Positions 38,513 to 47,231 of a stretch of DNA of 64,000 bases are shown here, one piece after another (position 1 is the first letter of the stretch; each line of letters starts with the position of its first letter). This stretch comes from Candidatus Binatia bacterium (GTDB lineage: Bacteria; Desulfobacterota; Binatia; HRBIN30). The stretch covers positions 124,001 through 188,000 of the forward strand of contig JAKLJW010000004.1 of the NCBI GenBank assembly GCA_023150935.1, in the 5' to 3' direction. A program made the translations under genes and the position numbers. A model generated the notes under the pieces. It did not search any database and had not been told where the DNA came from. It saw only the letters and a program-made list of their open reading frames with translations.

Positions 38513-38544
38513 AAGCCCCCGAACCGTTCACGGCTCGGGGGCTT
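38513..38544. terminator. Bidirectional terminator-like hairpin
   Basis: 10-bp stem AAGCCCCCGA/TCGGGGGCTT with a small inner CCG/CGG stem, between the convergent radC and the leftward pair 38554-39053. Confidence 0.55.
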
Positions 38545-38553
38545 GATTCTGTC

Positions 38554-38748
38554 CTACTTTCCGTCCCAAAGGTCCTGGGCGGTGACGCCCCGGCGCCGGA
38601 ACTCAATCACGGCGCTCTTGAGGTTCTGGAACTTCCGATCGCAGGTCCAGATCATCGAATGCCGCTCGTGCAGGACTAACTCTTCGGCCGCGCGAAGAAG
38701 TCTTTCGATGAGTTCGCCGTCTTCTCGTTGGACGAGTCGCCGTTTCAT
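38554..38748 (-). CDS. Small hypothetical protein (64 residues)
   Basis: Second gene of a leftward pair, start overlapping the previous stop as ATGA. Sequence: REDGELIERLLRAAEELVLH, TCDRKFQNLKSAVIEFRRRG, then a C-terminal QDLWDGK. Helical, no family recognised. A terminator-like hairpin follows. Confidence 0.55.
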   Translation of the reverse strand: MKRRLVQREDGELIERLLRAAEELVLHERHSMIWTCDRKFQNLKSAVIEFRRRGVTAQDLWDGK

Positions 38749-39053
38749 GGTTGGAACCTTTTACGAAAGGTGCGCAGCGCGCGCTTGGCGTGAAATTCAC
38801 GCTCTTGCTCCACTCGAAGCATGAAGAGATCGAGGATCACCTCGTAGAAGTCCGCGACCCCGCGAAGCTGCTGGGGATCGTCCCCGGCCCGAGCGAGCAG
38901 CTCGCGCGCATCCCGCCGCGCGTCGGCCACGAGATCTCGCATCGCACTGAAGTCCTCCACGATCCGTGTCGACGCTTCGCCCACGCCGCGCCGAATGGCT
39001 TCAGCACATTCGATCCAGCCCCGTCGGTAGTCTTCAGAAACGTCTTGCTCCAT
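38745..39053 (-). CDS. Hypothetical helical protein (102 residues)
   Basis: An acidic then basic helical protein (EDYRRGWIECAEAIRRGVGE, ADFYEVILDLFMLRVEQERE). No family recognised. It is preceded on its own strand by a copy of the structured leader (39069-39117), showing that this RNA motif also serves genes other than radC-linked ones. Confidence 0.6.
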   Translation of the reverse strand: MEQDVSEDYRRGWIECAEAIRRGVGEASTRIVEDFSAMRDLVADARRDARELLARAGDDPQQLRGVADFYEVILDLFMLRVEQEREFHAKRALRTFRKRFQP

Positions 39054-39068
39054 CGCCTCATCCCCCGA

Positions 39069-39117
39069 ACGGTTCCGCGTCTCGGCCCGGCGACATGCCG
39101 GAGTCGCGTGGAACCGA
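39069..39117 (-). promoter_or_regulatory. Structured 5' leader motif, copy 4 (minus strand)
   Basis: Read leftward: TCGGTTCC (39117-39110), ACGCGA (39109-39104), hairpin CCGGC-ATGTC-GCCGG (39101-39087), closing GGAACCGT (39076-39069). The outer stem differs in sequence from the other copies but still pairs at 7 of 8 positions. The gene start follows at 39053. Confidence 0.65.
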
Positions 39118-39475
39118 CGCGAGGGACAAGGGTGAGCTTCCTCGACTCGTCACAGCCTGCACCCGCACGGTCGAATCCGTCAAGGGATGTCCAACCCACG
39201 GAACGACATGGCCATCCGCCGTCGCCTCTGCCGCGTTTTTCCGAAACGCGGTACACTATTTTCCACCAGCTCGTCAGCGTGATCGCCGGCGCTCGTGAAT
39301 TCCGACCGCGGTTGCCCTCAGGCAGGGGGCTTGCGGGCACGGATTGGCCCGGCTGTGGAGCCGGTCCGGGCTTTCCGCCGTCGCCACCACAGCCGGCGGG
39401 GGCAGCCCCCACTTCATCAGGAGGGGGGTGAAAGTCCCGGCGATCGCACGCGCTGGTTCCCGTCACTTCTAACCG
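39118..39475. other. Intergenic region before the S74 surface-protein gene
   Basis: About 360 bp, divergent between the leftward pair and the rightward surface-protein genes. Contains GGTACACT (39250-39257), a promoter-like box seen at other element genes, and GC-rich dyads. Frames here are short and unconvincing. Confidence 0.35.
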
Positions 39476-39547
39476 ATCCGTCGTCTGTCCAATCGTCGCA
39501 CTCCATTCTTCACCGCCGCTCTCGTCGCCCTCCTCGCGCTTGGGGGA

Positions 39548-42500
39548 ATGGCCCCGCGTCTCGATGCGGCACCGTCCGCCATCCTCGCCTACCAGGGTCG
39601 CCTCACGGACCCTGCGGGCGCCATCCTCGTCGGCAACTACTTCGTGCGCTTCTCAATCTACACGGACGACACCGTGGGCGCTCCGGACCTCAAGCTCTGG
39701 CCCACAGGCACGCCTTCCGCGATGCCGGTCACCGTCACGAACGGCGTCTTCAACGTCGGCATCGGCGACACGGCCGGAAACGGTGACGCCCTCACCCTCG
39801 ATTTCGAATCGAACAGCGCCTACTACCTCCAGGTCGAAGTCTCCTCGAACGGCTCGACGTTCGAGACCCTCACCCCTCGTCAGCGCCTTGACGTCGCAAG
39901 CTACGCGGTCAACGCCGATACCGTGGACGGCGCCCACGCGGGCACGAGCGCGAACAACGTCCTCGAGCTTGGTAATTCCGGCGAGATCAGTATCTCCGGG
40001 TTCATCAGCACCTTGAGCCGCCTCATTCTTGGTTCATCACTCGGCGCCGGGGGCGGCACGGCGCTCCTCGTCAACACCGCCGCACCGTTTGATGGCACGC
40101 TCCTCAATCTCCAGGTAAACGGCTCGTCGCGAGTATCCGTGGCGAGCTCCGGGCTCCTCACCGCCACGAACGGCCTGACCGTTTCCGGCGGCTCTGTGAG
40201 CTTTCCCGCCGGCTCCATCACCGACTCCGCCATCGCTTCCGCGCTGACGGGCAAGACCTACAACGGCCTCTCGCTTACGAGCGCGGCCGACGGGTTCACT
40301 ATCGCTGGCGGCACGACATCTCGTACCCTCACCGTGTCCGGAGCCGACGTCTCCCTCAACCAGAACCTCCTCACGACGTCCTCGCCAACGTTCACCGCAA
40401 TCAACGCCAAGACCATCCAGTCCACGAGTAACGACCTCCGTATTTCCGGGGCGAGCGGCCAAGGCATAACCGTCCTGACGGACGGGGTGAGCGACGCTGC
40501 CTACATCGCAGGCGATATCCGTGACTCACAGAACAATCCGTACGCGCCAGAAACAAAGGCCACCGTCGCCGGCGCCTACTGGTTCGACGCCCGCTACGGC
40601 ATCAGAACCAACGCGACCGACAGCGTCGCCAAGAACGTCTACCTCTCGGGGCAGAATCAGCGGCTCAACAACGCCACAAACCTCTCCGGTGGCGACGTGC
40701 TCATCCACGGCGGTCTTGGCGCGAGCGGTTCTGCCGGTGCCGCCCATGGCGGCAACGTGAAAATCGATGGTGGACAAGCCTTTGGGACGGGGCACGCCGG
40801 CCACGTCCTCATTGGCACGGAGCAAGCGAGCGACGTCGGCATCGGAACATCCGATCCGCTGGAGAAACTCCACGTTGCTGGCCAAGGAAGTGACGTGGCT
40901 GTCGCGATTTTGAGCGGCGCCGATGCGACGAATGGAAGTCTGAAGGTTGGCGAGCTTGCCAACAGCCTCGGGTATCTCAACTATGACGGCACCGACAATC
41001 GTTGGGAGTTCGGCACAGAGTACAACAGCGCAGCAACCGAGGCGTTTTACATCGTGCGCGGCTCGCAGACCGTGTTCTTCAACGGCACCGTCGACGTCAC
41101 GACCACGCTGAATGTGCGACAGTCTCTATACGCCGGAGCTGGAACCATTGATGCTGGCGTTTCTAACATGATCAACAACTTCCAAAACAATACCGGACTT
41201 CTAATCAAGCCGACGGCGGCAGGTACCGGAACCCGGGTTTCGGTCGTCGACGAGAACGGAGACAGCGAATTCATTGTGAAGGACGGCGGCAACGTCGGCA
41301 TCGGTACCGCTGATCCTGCCGAGAAATTGACTGTTGCCGGGAACGTCTCCGCCACCGGAACAGCGACGTTCCAGCACCTCTACCTCACCCAGGGTGCCCT
41401 CAATGGATCTAACCTCATTGCGCCCACCACCACCGATGGTGCCGACCAGGAGTCCATCAAAATCGGTGGTGGTGGCTTGCCCGGCCAACCGTCGCGCGGC
41501 CCGTCGCTTGAACTCTACGGGAACGAAGTGAGCGGCTTTAACCTCTACGGAGACGCCGTTATTCGGCTTGGTGACGGGGACGGTGCCACGTACAAGGGTG
41601 ATTTCCGCATCTTCGGTAGCAGCGACCTCTTCGTCGTGAAGAACGACGGGTCGGTCGGCATCGGCGACACAAGTCCATCATCTAAGCTAGTCGTCAATAG
41701 CGCCTCCTTCTTCAGCCCGTCCCTAACGTTCAATTCAGCTGCTCACTTCAATTTGAAGACTGGCGGAGGCGAGTTGGTTGGCGGGGAACAAGCGGGTTCT
41801 CCCTATGGCTTCTGGTTGCAGTCCAGGAGCTGGGCAAGCACGGCGTTCCCGCTCATGTTGAATCCCCTCGGTGGCAACGTAGGTATAGGTACGACCAGCC
41901 CGACCGGTACACTCCACGTGTCCTCCGAGGTCCCCCAGATTATCGTCGACAACCCGACGGGCGGTGCGAGCGAATTGGCACGGCTCCAGTTTTCCAAGAA
42001 CGGAACGGCCAAGTGGTACCTCGATGCCCGCAACGGCAACGAAGGCTTAGGTGACGACCTCTGGATCGCGGACACCTCCAACAACTACTTCGTTTTCGAT
42101 GATGGCACGGGTAGGTTTGGCATCGGCACTACCGGCCCATCCGACAAACTTCACGTCTCCGGCGGCGAGATCCGCACCAACTCCTGCGTGAAGAATTCCG
42201 GCGGCACCGCCATCGCCGGCACCTGTTCCTCCGACGAGCGTCTGAAGCAGAACATTCGGTCCCTCGACGTCTCTCTCGACGACATCGTGGCCCTCGACCC
42301 CGTGACCTATGAGTGGCGCGCTGACGAGTATCCCGAGTTCTCCTTCGGATCCGGCACAAACATCGGACTCGTGGCTCAGCAGGTTGAAGGCCACATCCCC
42401 GAACTTGTCGCCGAGGGCGAGCACGGCTTCAAGGCGGTGAAGTTTCAAGAGCTGCCGTTCTACCTGCTCCAGGGCCTCAAGGAACTGCGCCTCGAAGTCC

Positions 42501-42715
42501 AAGAACTCGCCACCCAAACGACTGCCGCGACCGCTACCGGTTTCACCGGCCTCCTCGACTGGCTGCGCGACAAGTCGATCAGCGTCGCGGGCCTGACCGT
42601 GGGCTCGAACGATCGTCCCTCTGGCGTCACCACCTACGACCGCTCAACGGGCGAACCATATTGCCTCGCCGTCGACAACGGCCAGCCGACGATCACGCCT
42701 GGAGTTTGCCCGTAA
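39548..42715 (+). CDS. Large surface protein with C-terminal S74 (ICA) self-chaperone domain
   Basis: 1055 residues from ATG 39548. The frame is open back to 39473 and encodes a typical signal peptide (RRTPFFTAALVALLALGG) if translation begins at a non-AUG codon such as CTG 39485. A beta-rich stalk carries five GIGTT-type repeats near residues 428, 581, 700, 776 and 855 (e.g. NVGIGTTSPTGTLHVSS). The C-terminal peptidase S74 chaperone starts at SSDERLKQNI near residue 893, with the catalytic Ser/Lys pattern. Such domains trimerise tail fibres and adhesins, then cleave themselves off. No phage genes are nearby, so an adhesin-like role is inferred. Confidence 0.85.
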   Translation: MAPRLDAAPSAILAYQGRLTDPAGAILVGNYFVRFSIYTDDTVGAPDLKLWPTGTPSAMPVTVTNGVFNVGIGDTAGNGDALTLDFESNSAYYLQVEVSSNGSTFETLTPRQRLDVASYAVNADTVDGAHAGTSANNVLELGNSGEISISGFISTLSRLILGSSLGAGGGTALLVNTAAPFDGTLLNLQVNGSSRVSVASSGLLTATNGLTVSGGSVSFPAGSITDSAIASALTGKTYNGLSLTSAADGFTIAGGTTSRTLTVSGADVSLNQNLLTTSSPTFTAINAKTIQSTSNDLRISGASGQGITVLTDGVSDAAYIAGDIRDSQNNPYAPETKATVAGAYWFDARYGIRTNATDSVAKNVYLSGQNQRLNNATNLSGGDVLIHGGLGASGSAGAAHGGNVKIDGGQAFGTGHAGHVLIGTEQASDVGIGTSDPLEKLHVAGQGSDVAVAILSGADATNGSLKVGELANSLGYLNYDGTDNRWEFGTEYNSAATEAFYIVRGSQTVFFNGTVDVTTTLNVRQSLYAGAGTIDAGVSNMINNFQNNTGLLIKPTAAGTGTRVSVVDENGDSEFIVKDGGNVGIGTADPAEKLTVAGNVSATGTATFQHLYLTQGALNGSNLIAPTTTDGADQESIKIGGGGLPGQPSRGPSLELYGNEVSGFNLYGDAVIRLGDGDGATYKGDFRIFGSSDLFVVKNDGSVGIGDTSPSSKLVVNSASFFSPSLTFNSAAHFNLKTGGGELVGGEQAGSPYGFWLQSRSWASTAFPLMLNPLGGNVGIGTTSPTGTLHVSSEVPQIIVDNPTGGASELARLQFSKNGTAKWYLDARNGNEGLGDDLWIADTSNNYFVFDDGTGRFGIGTTGPSDKLHVSGGEIRTNSCVKNSGGTAIAGTCSSDERLKQNIRSLDVSLDDIVALDPVTYEWRADEYPEFSFGSGTNIGLVAQQVEGHIPELVAEGEHGFKAVKFQELPFYLLQGLKELRLEVQELATQTTAATATGFTGLLDWLRDKSISVAGLTVGSNDRPSGVTTYDRSTGEPYCLAVDNGQPTITPGVCP

Positions 42716-42717
42716 AT

Positions 42718-43353
42718 ATGCGCCGCCTAGTTCTCGCGGCGGCGACAGTGGCGCTTCTGGCCCCGCTCGTCGTCAACGCCACCGACTCCACGAGCACATC
42801 GTTCCGCGTCAGCAACCCCGTGGTTGAACCTGGTGCCTCGTACAGCGCCTCGACCAGCTACCGGCTCAACGCGACCATCGGCCAACCAGCCCAGGGCGCA
42901 TCATTGAGCACGAGCTACCGGCTCAAGTCCGGTTTCCTGTACTTCACCACGCCATCGAGCGGTTCAAGTTCCAGCACGCCGGGGGCCGCCTGGCCGCCGG
43001 GAAAGCCTCTTCCGATCACCGACCCTTCATCCGTCGCGTCGGCCGCACCCATCCCCCAACAGAAGCCACCCGCTTCCCCGGAACCCTCGACGACGTCGTT
43101 TAAGCGCGACCTCGACGCCGAGCGCACGGCGATCCGAACCTTCACCCGTCTCTTCCCCCGCGTTCCCAAGTCCGTAGGCGACTGGCGCGCCGTGAACTAT
43201 CTCGCCTACGGCGGTACGCGGCCAGAGCGTTCCCTTACGGCAGAGACGCGCGCCGTCGCCCGCTTCGTCCGTATCTTCCGTCGCCTGCCACGCGACACGA
43301 ACGACTGGCGCGCTGTGCACGTCCTTGCCTACCCGGCGCTGTCGACATCGTGA
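42718..43353 (+). CDS. Secreted protein with tandem DWRAV repeats
   Basis: A 211-residue protein starting 2 bases after the S74 gene stop. Signal peptide MRRLVLAAATVALLAPLVVN. The N-terminal half has repeated STSYRL-type strands ending SGFLYF. A Pro/Ser linker follows, then two copies of a 40-residue unit: AIRTFTRLFPRVPK with DWRAVNYLAYGG, and AVARFVRIFRRLPR with DWRAVHVLAYP. The repeat is reminiscent of domains in secreted proteins of candidate-phyla bacteria. Co-translation with the S74 protein suggests joint surface function. Confidence 0.7.
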   Translation: MRRLVLAAATVALLAPLVVNATDSTSTSFRVSNPVVEPGASYSASTSYRLNATIGQPAQGASLSTSYRLKSGFLYFTTPSSGSSSSTPGAAWPPGKPLPITDPSSVASAAPIPQQKPPASPEPSTTSFKRDLDAERTAIRTFTRLFPRVPKSVGDWRAVNYLAYGGTRPERSLTAETRAVARFVRIFRRLPRDTNDWRAVHVLAYPALSTS

Positions 43354-43379
43354 TCGACGACCTCGCTCCTGCTTTGACA

Positions 43380-43407
43380 GAGTATGATAAAGGACCTTAT
43401 CATACAC
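43380..43407. other. dif-like recombination site
   Basis: An 11-6-11 layout: GAGTATGATAA, centre AGGACC, TTATCATACAC. The inner arm ends ATAA and TTAT match those of Xer dif sites, and the inner 9 bases are perfectly palindromic. It lies 55 bp before the start of a Xer-type recombinase. Confidence 0.5.
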
Positions 43408-43462
43408 ATGTATAGAACGTCTTCCCGCCATTAGAAGCATCGCCCAAGTCGGCCTCGATCGA

Positions 43463-44389
43463 GTGCCGGCGATGGTTGCGCGGCAGGGTGATCGGGCGGC
43501 TTGGCGGTTCATCGAGTTCTTCACCGCCAACATTCGGAACCCGAACACGCGTCGGGCGTACGCGCGAGCCGTTGGCGATTTCTTCCGCTGGTGCGAACAG
43601 CGCCGCGTTCGCGACGTCGCGCAGATCAACCCGACGCTCGTCGCCGCGTACGTCGAGCACCGCAGCCGCACGCACGCCAAGCCGACCGTGAAGCAAGAAC
43701 TCGCAGCGGTGCGGATGCTCTTCGACTGGCTCGTCGTCGGCCACGTGATGGACGCCAGCCCCGCGCACGCCGTCCGCGGACCGAAACACGTCATCAAGCG
43801 CGGCAAGACGCCGGTGCTTACGCGCGAAGAGACGCGCGAGCTTTTAGACGCCATCGAGACCAACGACATCGCCGGCCTTCGCGACCGCGCGTTGATCGGC
43901 TTGCTCGTCTTCAGCTTCGCCCGCATCGGCGCCGCGCTGTCCCTGAAGGTCGACGACTACTTCCCCGAGGGCAAGCGCTGGAAGCTGCGGCTGCACGAGA
44001 AGGGCGGCAAGGAGCACGTCGTCCCCGTTCACCACACCCTTGAGGAGTACCTCGACGCCTACATCCACACGGCCCGCATCCGCGATCAGGCGGGCGGTCC
44101 CCTCTTCAGGACACTGGCCACTGCCCCCGGCAGGCCGCTATCGCTGAAGTCGATGAGTCAGCCGGACGCGTGGCGCATGATCCGCCGGCGCGCTCGCGCC
44201 GCGGGAATCCCGACGAAGATCGGCTGCCACACGTTCCGCGCCACCGGCATCACCGCCTACCTCGAGAATGGTGGCACCCTGGAGCACGCCCAGCAGATCG
44301 CCGCACACGAATCGCCGCGCACAACCAAGCTCTACGACCGCACCACAGACCAAGTCAGCCTCGACGAGATCGAGAGGATTGCGATCTGA
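43463..44389 (+). CDS. Xer-like tyrosine recombinase (second recombinase)
   Basis: 308 residues, GTG start. A SAM-like N-terminal domain (NPNTRRAYARAVGDFFRWCE) precedes a catalytic domain with Arg in SFARIGAAL, Lys in LHEKGGKEHVVPV, HTFRATGIT, IAAHESPRTT and nucleophile Tyr in LYDRT. All catalytic residues are present. It lacks the arm-binding domain of the element integrase. Similar proteins are common in accessory regions. It lies between the surface-protein genes and the metal cluster, which suggests one of these blocks was a separate insertion. Confidence 0.9.
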   Translation: MPAMVARQGDRAAWRFIEFFTANIRNPNTRRAYARAVGDFFRWCEQRRVRDVAQINPTLVAAYVEHRSRTHAKPTVKQELAAVRMLFDWLVVGHVMDASPAHAVRGPKHVIKRGKTPVLTREETRELLDAIETNDIAGLRDRALIGLLVFSFARIGAALSLKVDDYFPEGKRWKLRLHEKGGKEHVVPVHHTLEEYLDAYIHTARIRDQAGGPLFRTLATAPGRPLSLKSMSQPDAWRMIRRRARAAGIPTKIGCHTFRATGITAYLENGGTLEHAQQIAAHESPRTTKLYDRTTDQVSLDEIERIAI

Positions 44390-44488
44390 CCATCGTCACC
44401 TTCCCTCTGTCCCATCGGGAGCCACCCATCGGAACCCATCGGTCTGCTGCTTGACAACGCGGTGGTTGGCTGCGAAATGTGTTGGGTA

Positions 44489-44905
44489 ATGCCGTCCTCG
44501 CTGTTCGCTGCTGGTATTCGTGTCTTGGTGTTGGCGCTTCAGCTTTTCGGTGGCATTTTTCCTAGCTCAATTCTAGTCTTATGCGTCGCCGCGGATGGGC
44601 ACACAGATGTCGAAGTAGCTCACGCTGGTGGGCGGTGCCTCACCGACTACCAACGGCATCACCCCGAGGTGACCGGCGCCTGCGCCCTCGATCAGCACGG
44701 CTGCGTCGACGTTATTCTCTCCCAGCAGCCGTTGTGCTCAACGGTGGCCAGCGAGGGCAGCGCGATTAACCAAGGTCCGGCCCTTCCCGGCGCGACCCTT
44801 GAACTCTTCCCACCCACTGCCCCACCATTCCATCGCAACACCGTTGCAACCCGCACCGTCGATTCACACCTCTCCGCGCGCCGGACGATCGTCCTGATCG
44901 TCTGA
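44489..44905 (+). CDS. Small secreted Cys/His-containing protein upstream of czc
   Basis: About 138 residues from ATG 44489. A hydrophobic leader (FAAGIRVLVLALQLFGGIF) is followed by LCVAADGHTDVEVAHAGGRC, HHPEVTGACALDQHGCVDV and a Pro/Thr-rich tail. Small periplasmic Cys/His proteins with the CVAADGH-type sequence are seen upstream of czc operons in Deltaproteobacteria-like genomes; a metal-binding role is inferred. Confidence 0.55.
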   Translation: MPSSLFAAGIRVLVLALQLFGGIFPSSILVLCVAADGHTDVEVAHAGGRCLTDYQRHHPEVTGACALDQHGCVDVILSQQPLCSTVASEGSAINQGPALPGATLELFPPTAPPFHRNTVATRTVDSHLSARRTIVLIV

Positions 44906-44996
44906 TTTCATCGTCCCCCGATCAGCCGCCCTAGCTCCGGCGCCGGACGCAGCTGCGCTCGGCGCCCCCTCTTCTTCGTTCCACGGGGTGACCACG

Positions 44997-46283
44997 ATGA
45001 GGCGCTCTCAAGGCAGGCTCGTCCTGCTGCTACTGTTCGATGTTCTTTTTGCCATTCCTGCGACCGCTGCTGACCTCCCGTCGCCAGCGGGGCCGCTCAC
45101 GCTCCGCGAAGCACTCGCCACAGCGCTGCTAGGAAGTCCCGAACTCGCTGTTTTCTCGTGGGAACTCCGCGCAAAGGAGGCAGAGGTCCTGCAAGCCGGC
45201 CTGCTTCCTAACCCGGAGCTGAGCACCGAAATCGAAGACTTCGGTGGGACCGGCGACCGCCTCGCTTTCGAGCAGACTCAGATCACGGTCAGCCTGGCGC
45301 AGCTCATCGAGCTCGGTGGCAAGCGAGCCAAACGATTGCGGCTCGCAGCCCTCGACCGTGATCTGGCCACGTGGGACTACGAGGTCGCACGCCTCAATGT
45401 CGTTGCCGGCGTCAGCAAGGCCTTCACCGCGACGCTCGCCGCGCAACAGCGCCTGCAGCTATTCGGTGAGCTGGTGGGGCTGGCGCGCCGATCCGTCGCC
45501 GCGGTTGCCACACAGGTCAAGGCGGGCGCCACGTCTCCCGTCGAACTCATGCGAGCGGAGGCCGCGCTAGGGCGAACCGAAACTCAACTCCGGCAAGCCG
45601 AGCGGGATCTTGCCAATGCTCGCACCGCACTTGCGGTCACCTGGGGAAGCGCCACCCCCGGTTTCACCGCAGCCGTCGGCGATCTCGTCCCAGTTATCAC
45701 TCCCCCGTCCGTCGGGAATCTCCTGGACGCGATTCAGAGCAATCCCGACGTGGCGCGCTGGGTTACGGAGATCGAGCAGCGCACGGCTGCCCTCGCCGTC
45801 GAGAAGGCTCGCGCCATCCCCAGTCTCACCGTGGGCCTCGGGGGACGCCAGTTCACGGATAACGGCGACAAGGCGCTCGTAGCAGGCTTCTCGCTTCCGC
45901 TTCCGCTCTTCAACCGCAATCAGGGCAACATCCTCGCAGCTGACCGGTGGTTGGCCCAAGCCGAAGCAGCACGCGACCGTGCGACGGTCGCCATACAGCG
46001 AGCACTCGCTGCCGCCTACGAAGACCTGCGTGCGGCATACGCGCAAGTCGTCACACTGCGCGACGAGGTGCTCCCGAAGGCCGAGGGCGCCTTCGCGGGC
46101 GCGCGCGACGCTTACCAGCGCGGGTTGTTGCGCTTTCTCGACGTGCTCGACGCGCAGCGCACTCTCTTCGAAACCAGAGATCAATACGTACAGACGCTGG
46201 CCGCCTACCACATCGCGGCGGCCGACATCGAGCGCCTGAGTGGAATTCCACTCACTGGCACCGACTTGGAGGAAGGAAAATGA
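44997..46283 (+). CDS. czcC: CzcC-type outer-membrane efflux protein
   Basis: TolC-family channel of a tripartite metal exporter. Signal peptide (LVLLLLFDVLFAIPATAA) then two repeats of the outer-membrane factor fold: SLAQLIELGGKRAKRLRLAA and FSLPLPLFNRNQGNILAADR. 428 residues from ATG 44997. Its stop overlaps czcB by four bases. Confidence 0.9.
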   Translation: MRRSQGRLVLLLLFDVLFAIPATAADLPSPAGPLTLREALATALLGSPELAVFSWELRAKEAEVLQAGLLPNPELSTEIEDFGGTGDRLAFEQTQITVSLAQLIELGGKRAKRLRLAALDRDLATWDYEVARLNVVAGVSKAFTATLAAQQRLQLFGELVGLARRSVAAVATQVKAGATSPVELMRAEAALGRTETQLRQAERDLANARTALAVTWGSATPGFTAAVGDLVPVITPPSVGNLLDAIQSNPDVARWVTEIEQRTAALAVEKARAIPSLTVGLGGRQFTDNGDKALVAGFSLPLPLFNRNQGNILAADRWLAQAEAARDRATVAIQRALAAAYEDLRAAYAQVVTLRDEVLPKAEGAFAGARDAYQRGLLRFLDVLDAQRTLFETRDQYVQTLAAYHIAAADIERLSGIPLTGTDLEEGK

Positions 46284-47218
46284 TCGCAGCTCGCTTTCTC
46301 GCGCATGCGCTCCTCGTCGCTGCGCTCGTTGCCCGGGCGGCCTTGGCTGAAGAAGAGCACAGCCGCCACGATCACAGCGACAGTGAGAGCACCGAGGATC
46401 ATGATGACGACCACGCGATTCGCCTGACCGCTGCGCAGCTCGCTGCCTTCGGCGTCACAGTCGCGACCGCCGGCCCGGCCAAGATCGACCACGGGGTCGA
46501 GTTGCTCGGTGAAGTCCGTCCGAATGGCGACACTCTCGCCCACATCGTTCCGCGGTTTCCCGGGATCGTCCGTCAGGTCCGCGCCACCGTGGGAGACGAG
46601 GTCCGGGCGGGCAATGTCCTTGCCACCATCGAGAGCAACGAGAGCTTAGCCCCGTATGAGCTCAAGACGCAGCTCGACGGGACCGTCATCGAGCGGCACA
46701 TTACCCGTGGGGAATCCGTCGACCGCGAGAAGCAGGCCTTCGTCATCGCTGATCTGTCCTCGGTCTGGGTCGACCTCGCCGTCTATCAGAAAGATCTCGA
46801 TCACGTCCGTGTCGGCCAGAGTGTGCTCGTCTCTTCAGGTTCGGCTGAGGCGGAAGGGAAGATCTCCTACATCGCCCCCGTCGTCGACGAGCCGACGCGC
46901 ACGGCAATCGCACGCGTCGTTTTGCCCAACCCCGAGCACGCTTGGCGTCCGGGCCTGTTCGTCACCGCCAGGGTTCTTGATCCGATTCCGGCGGAAGTGG
47001 CGATCGAGCGTAGCGCCATCCAAACCATCGAGGGCCGCGCCACCGTTTTCGTCGAAGCCCGCGAAGGCTTCGAGCCTCATCCGGTGACGCTCGGGCGCAC
47101 CGGCGAGACGCTCGTCGAAGTCCTCGACGGCCTCGGTGCTGGCACTCGCTATGTCGCCACCAATTCATTTCTACTCAAAGCTGAGCTCGGCAAGGGCGAG
47201 GCCGAACACGAACACTGA
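46280..47218 (+). CDS. czcB: CzcB-type membrane-fusion protein
   Basis: Periplasmic adaptor (312 residues) joining CzcA and CzcC. Signal peptide, then a His/Asp-rich metal-binding stretch (SRHDHSDSESTEDHDDDH, residues 28-46), barrel-sandwich domain (VPRFPGIVRQVRATVGDEV) and beta-barrel region. It is shorter than most family members, with little of the helical hairpin. The true start at 46280 overlaps czcC. Confidence 0.9.
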   Translation: MIAARFLAHALLVAALVARAALAEEEHSRHDHSDSESTEDHDDDHAIRLTAAQLAAFGVTVATAGPAKIDHGVELLGEVRPNGDTLAHIVPRFPGIVRQVRATVGDEVRAGNVLATIESNESLAPYELKTQLDGTVIERHITRGESVDREKQAFVIADLSSVWVDLAVYQKDLDHVRVGQSVLVSSGSAEAEGKISYIAPVVDEPTRTAIARVVLPNPEHAWRPGLFVTARVLDPIPAEVAIERSAIQTIEGRATVFVEAREGFEPHPVTLGRTGETLVEVLDGLGAGTRYVATNSFLLKAELGKGEAEHEH

Positions 47219-47231
47219 ACGGAGGCCTGTG

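Noticed and set aside
39548-42715. Evidence for a prophage (tail-fibre-type protein)
   Set aside because: No terminase, portal, capsid, tail-tube or lysis genes occur anywhere in the window. S74 domains also occur in non-phage surface proteins, and a signal-like peptide precedes this one.
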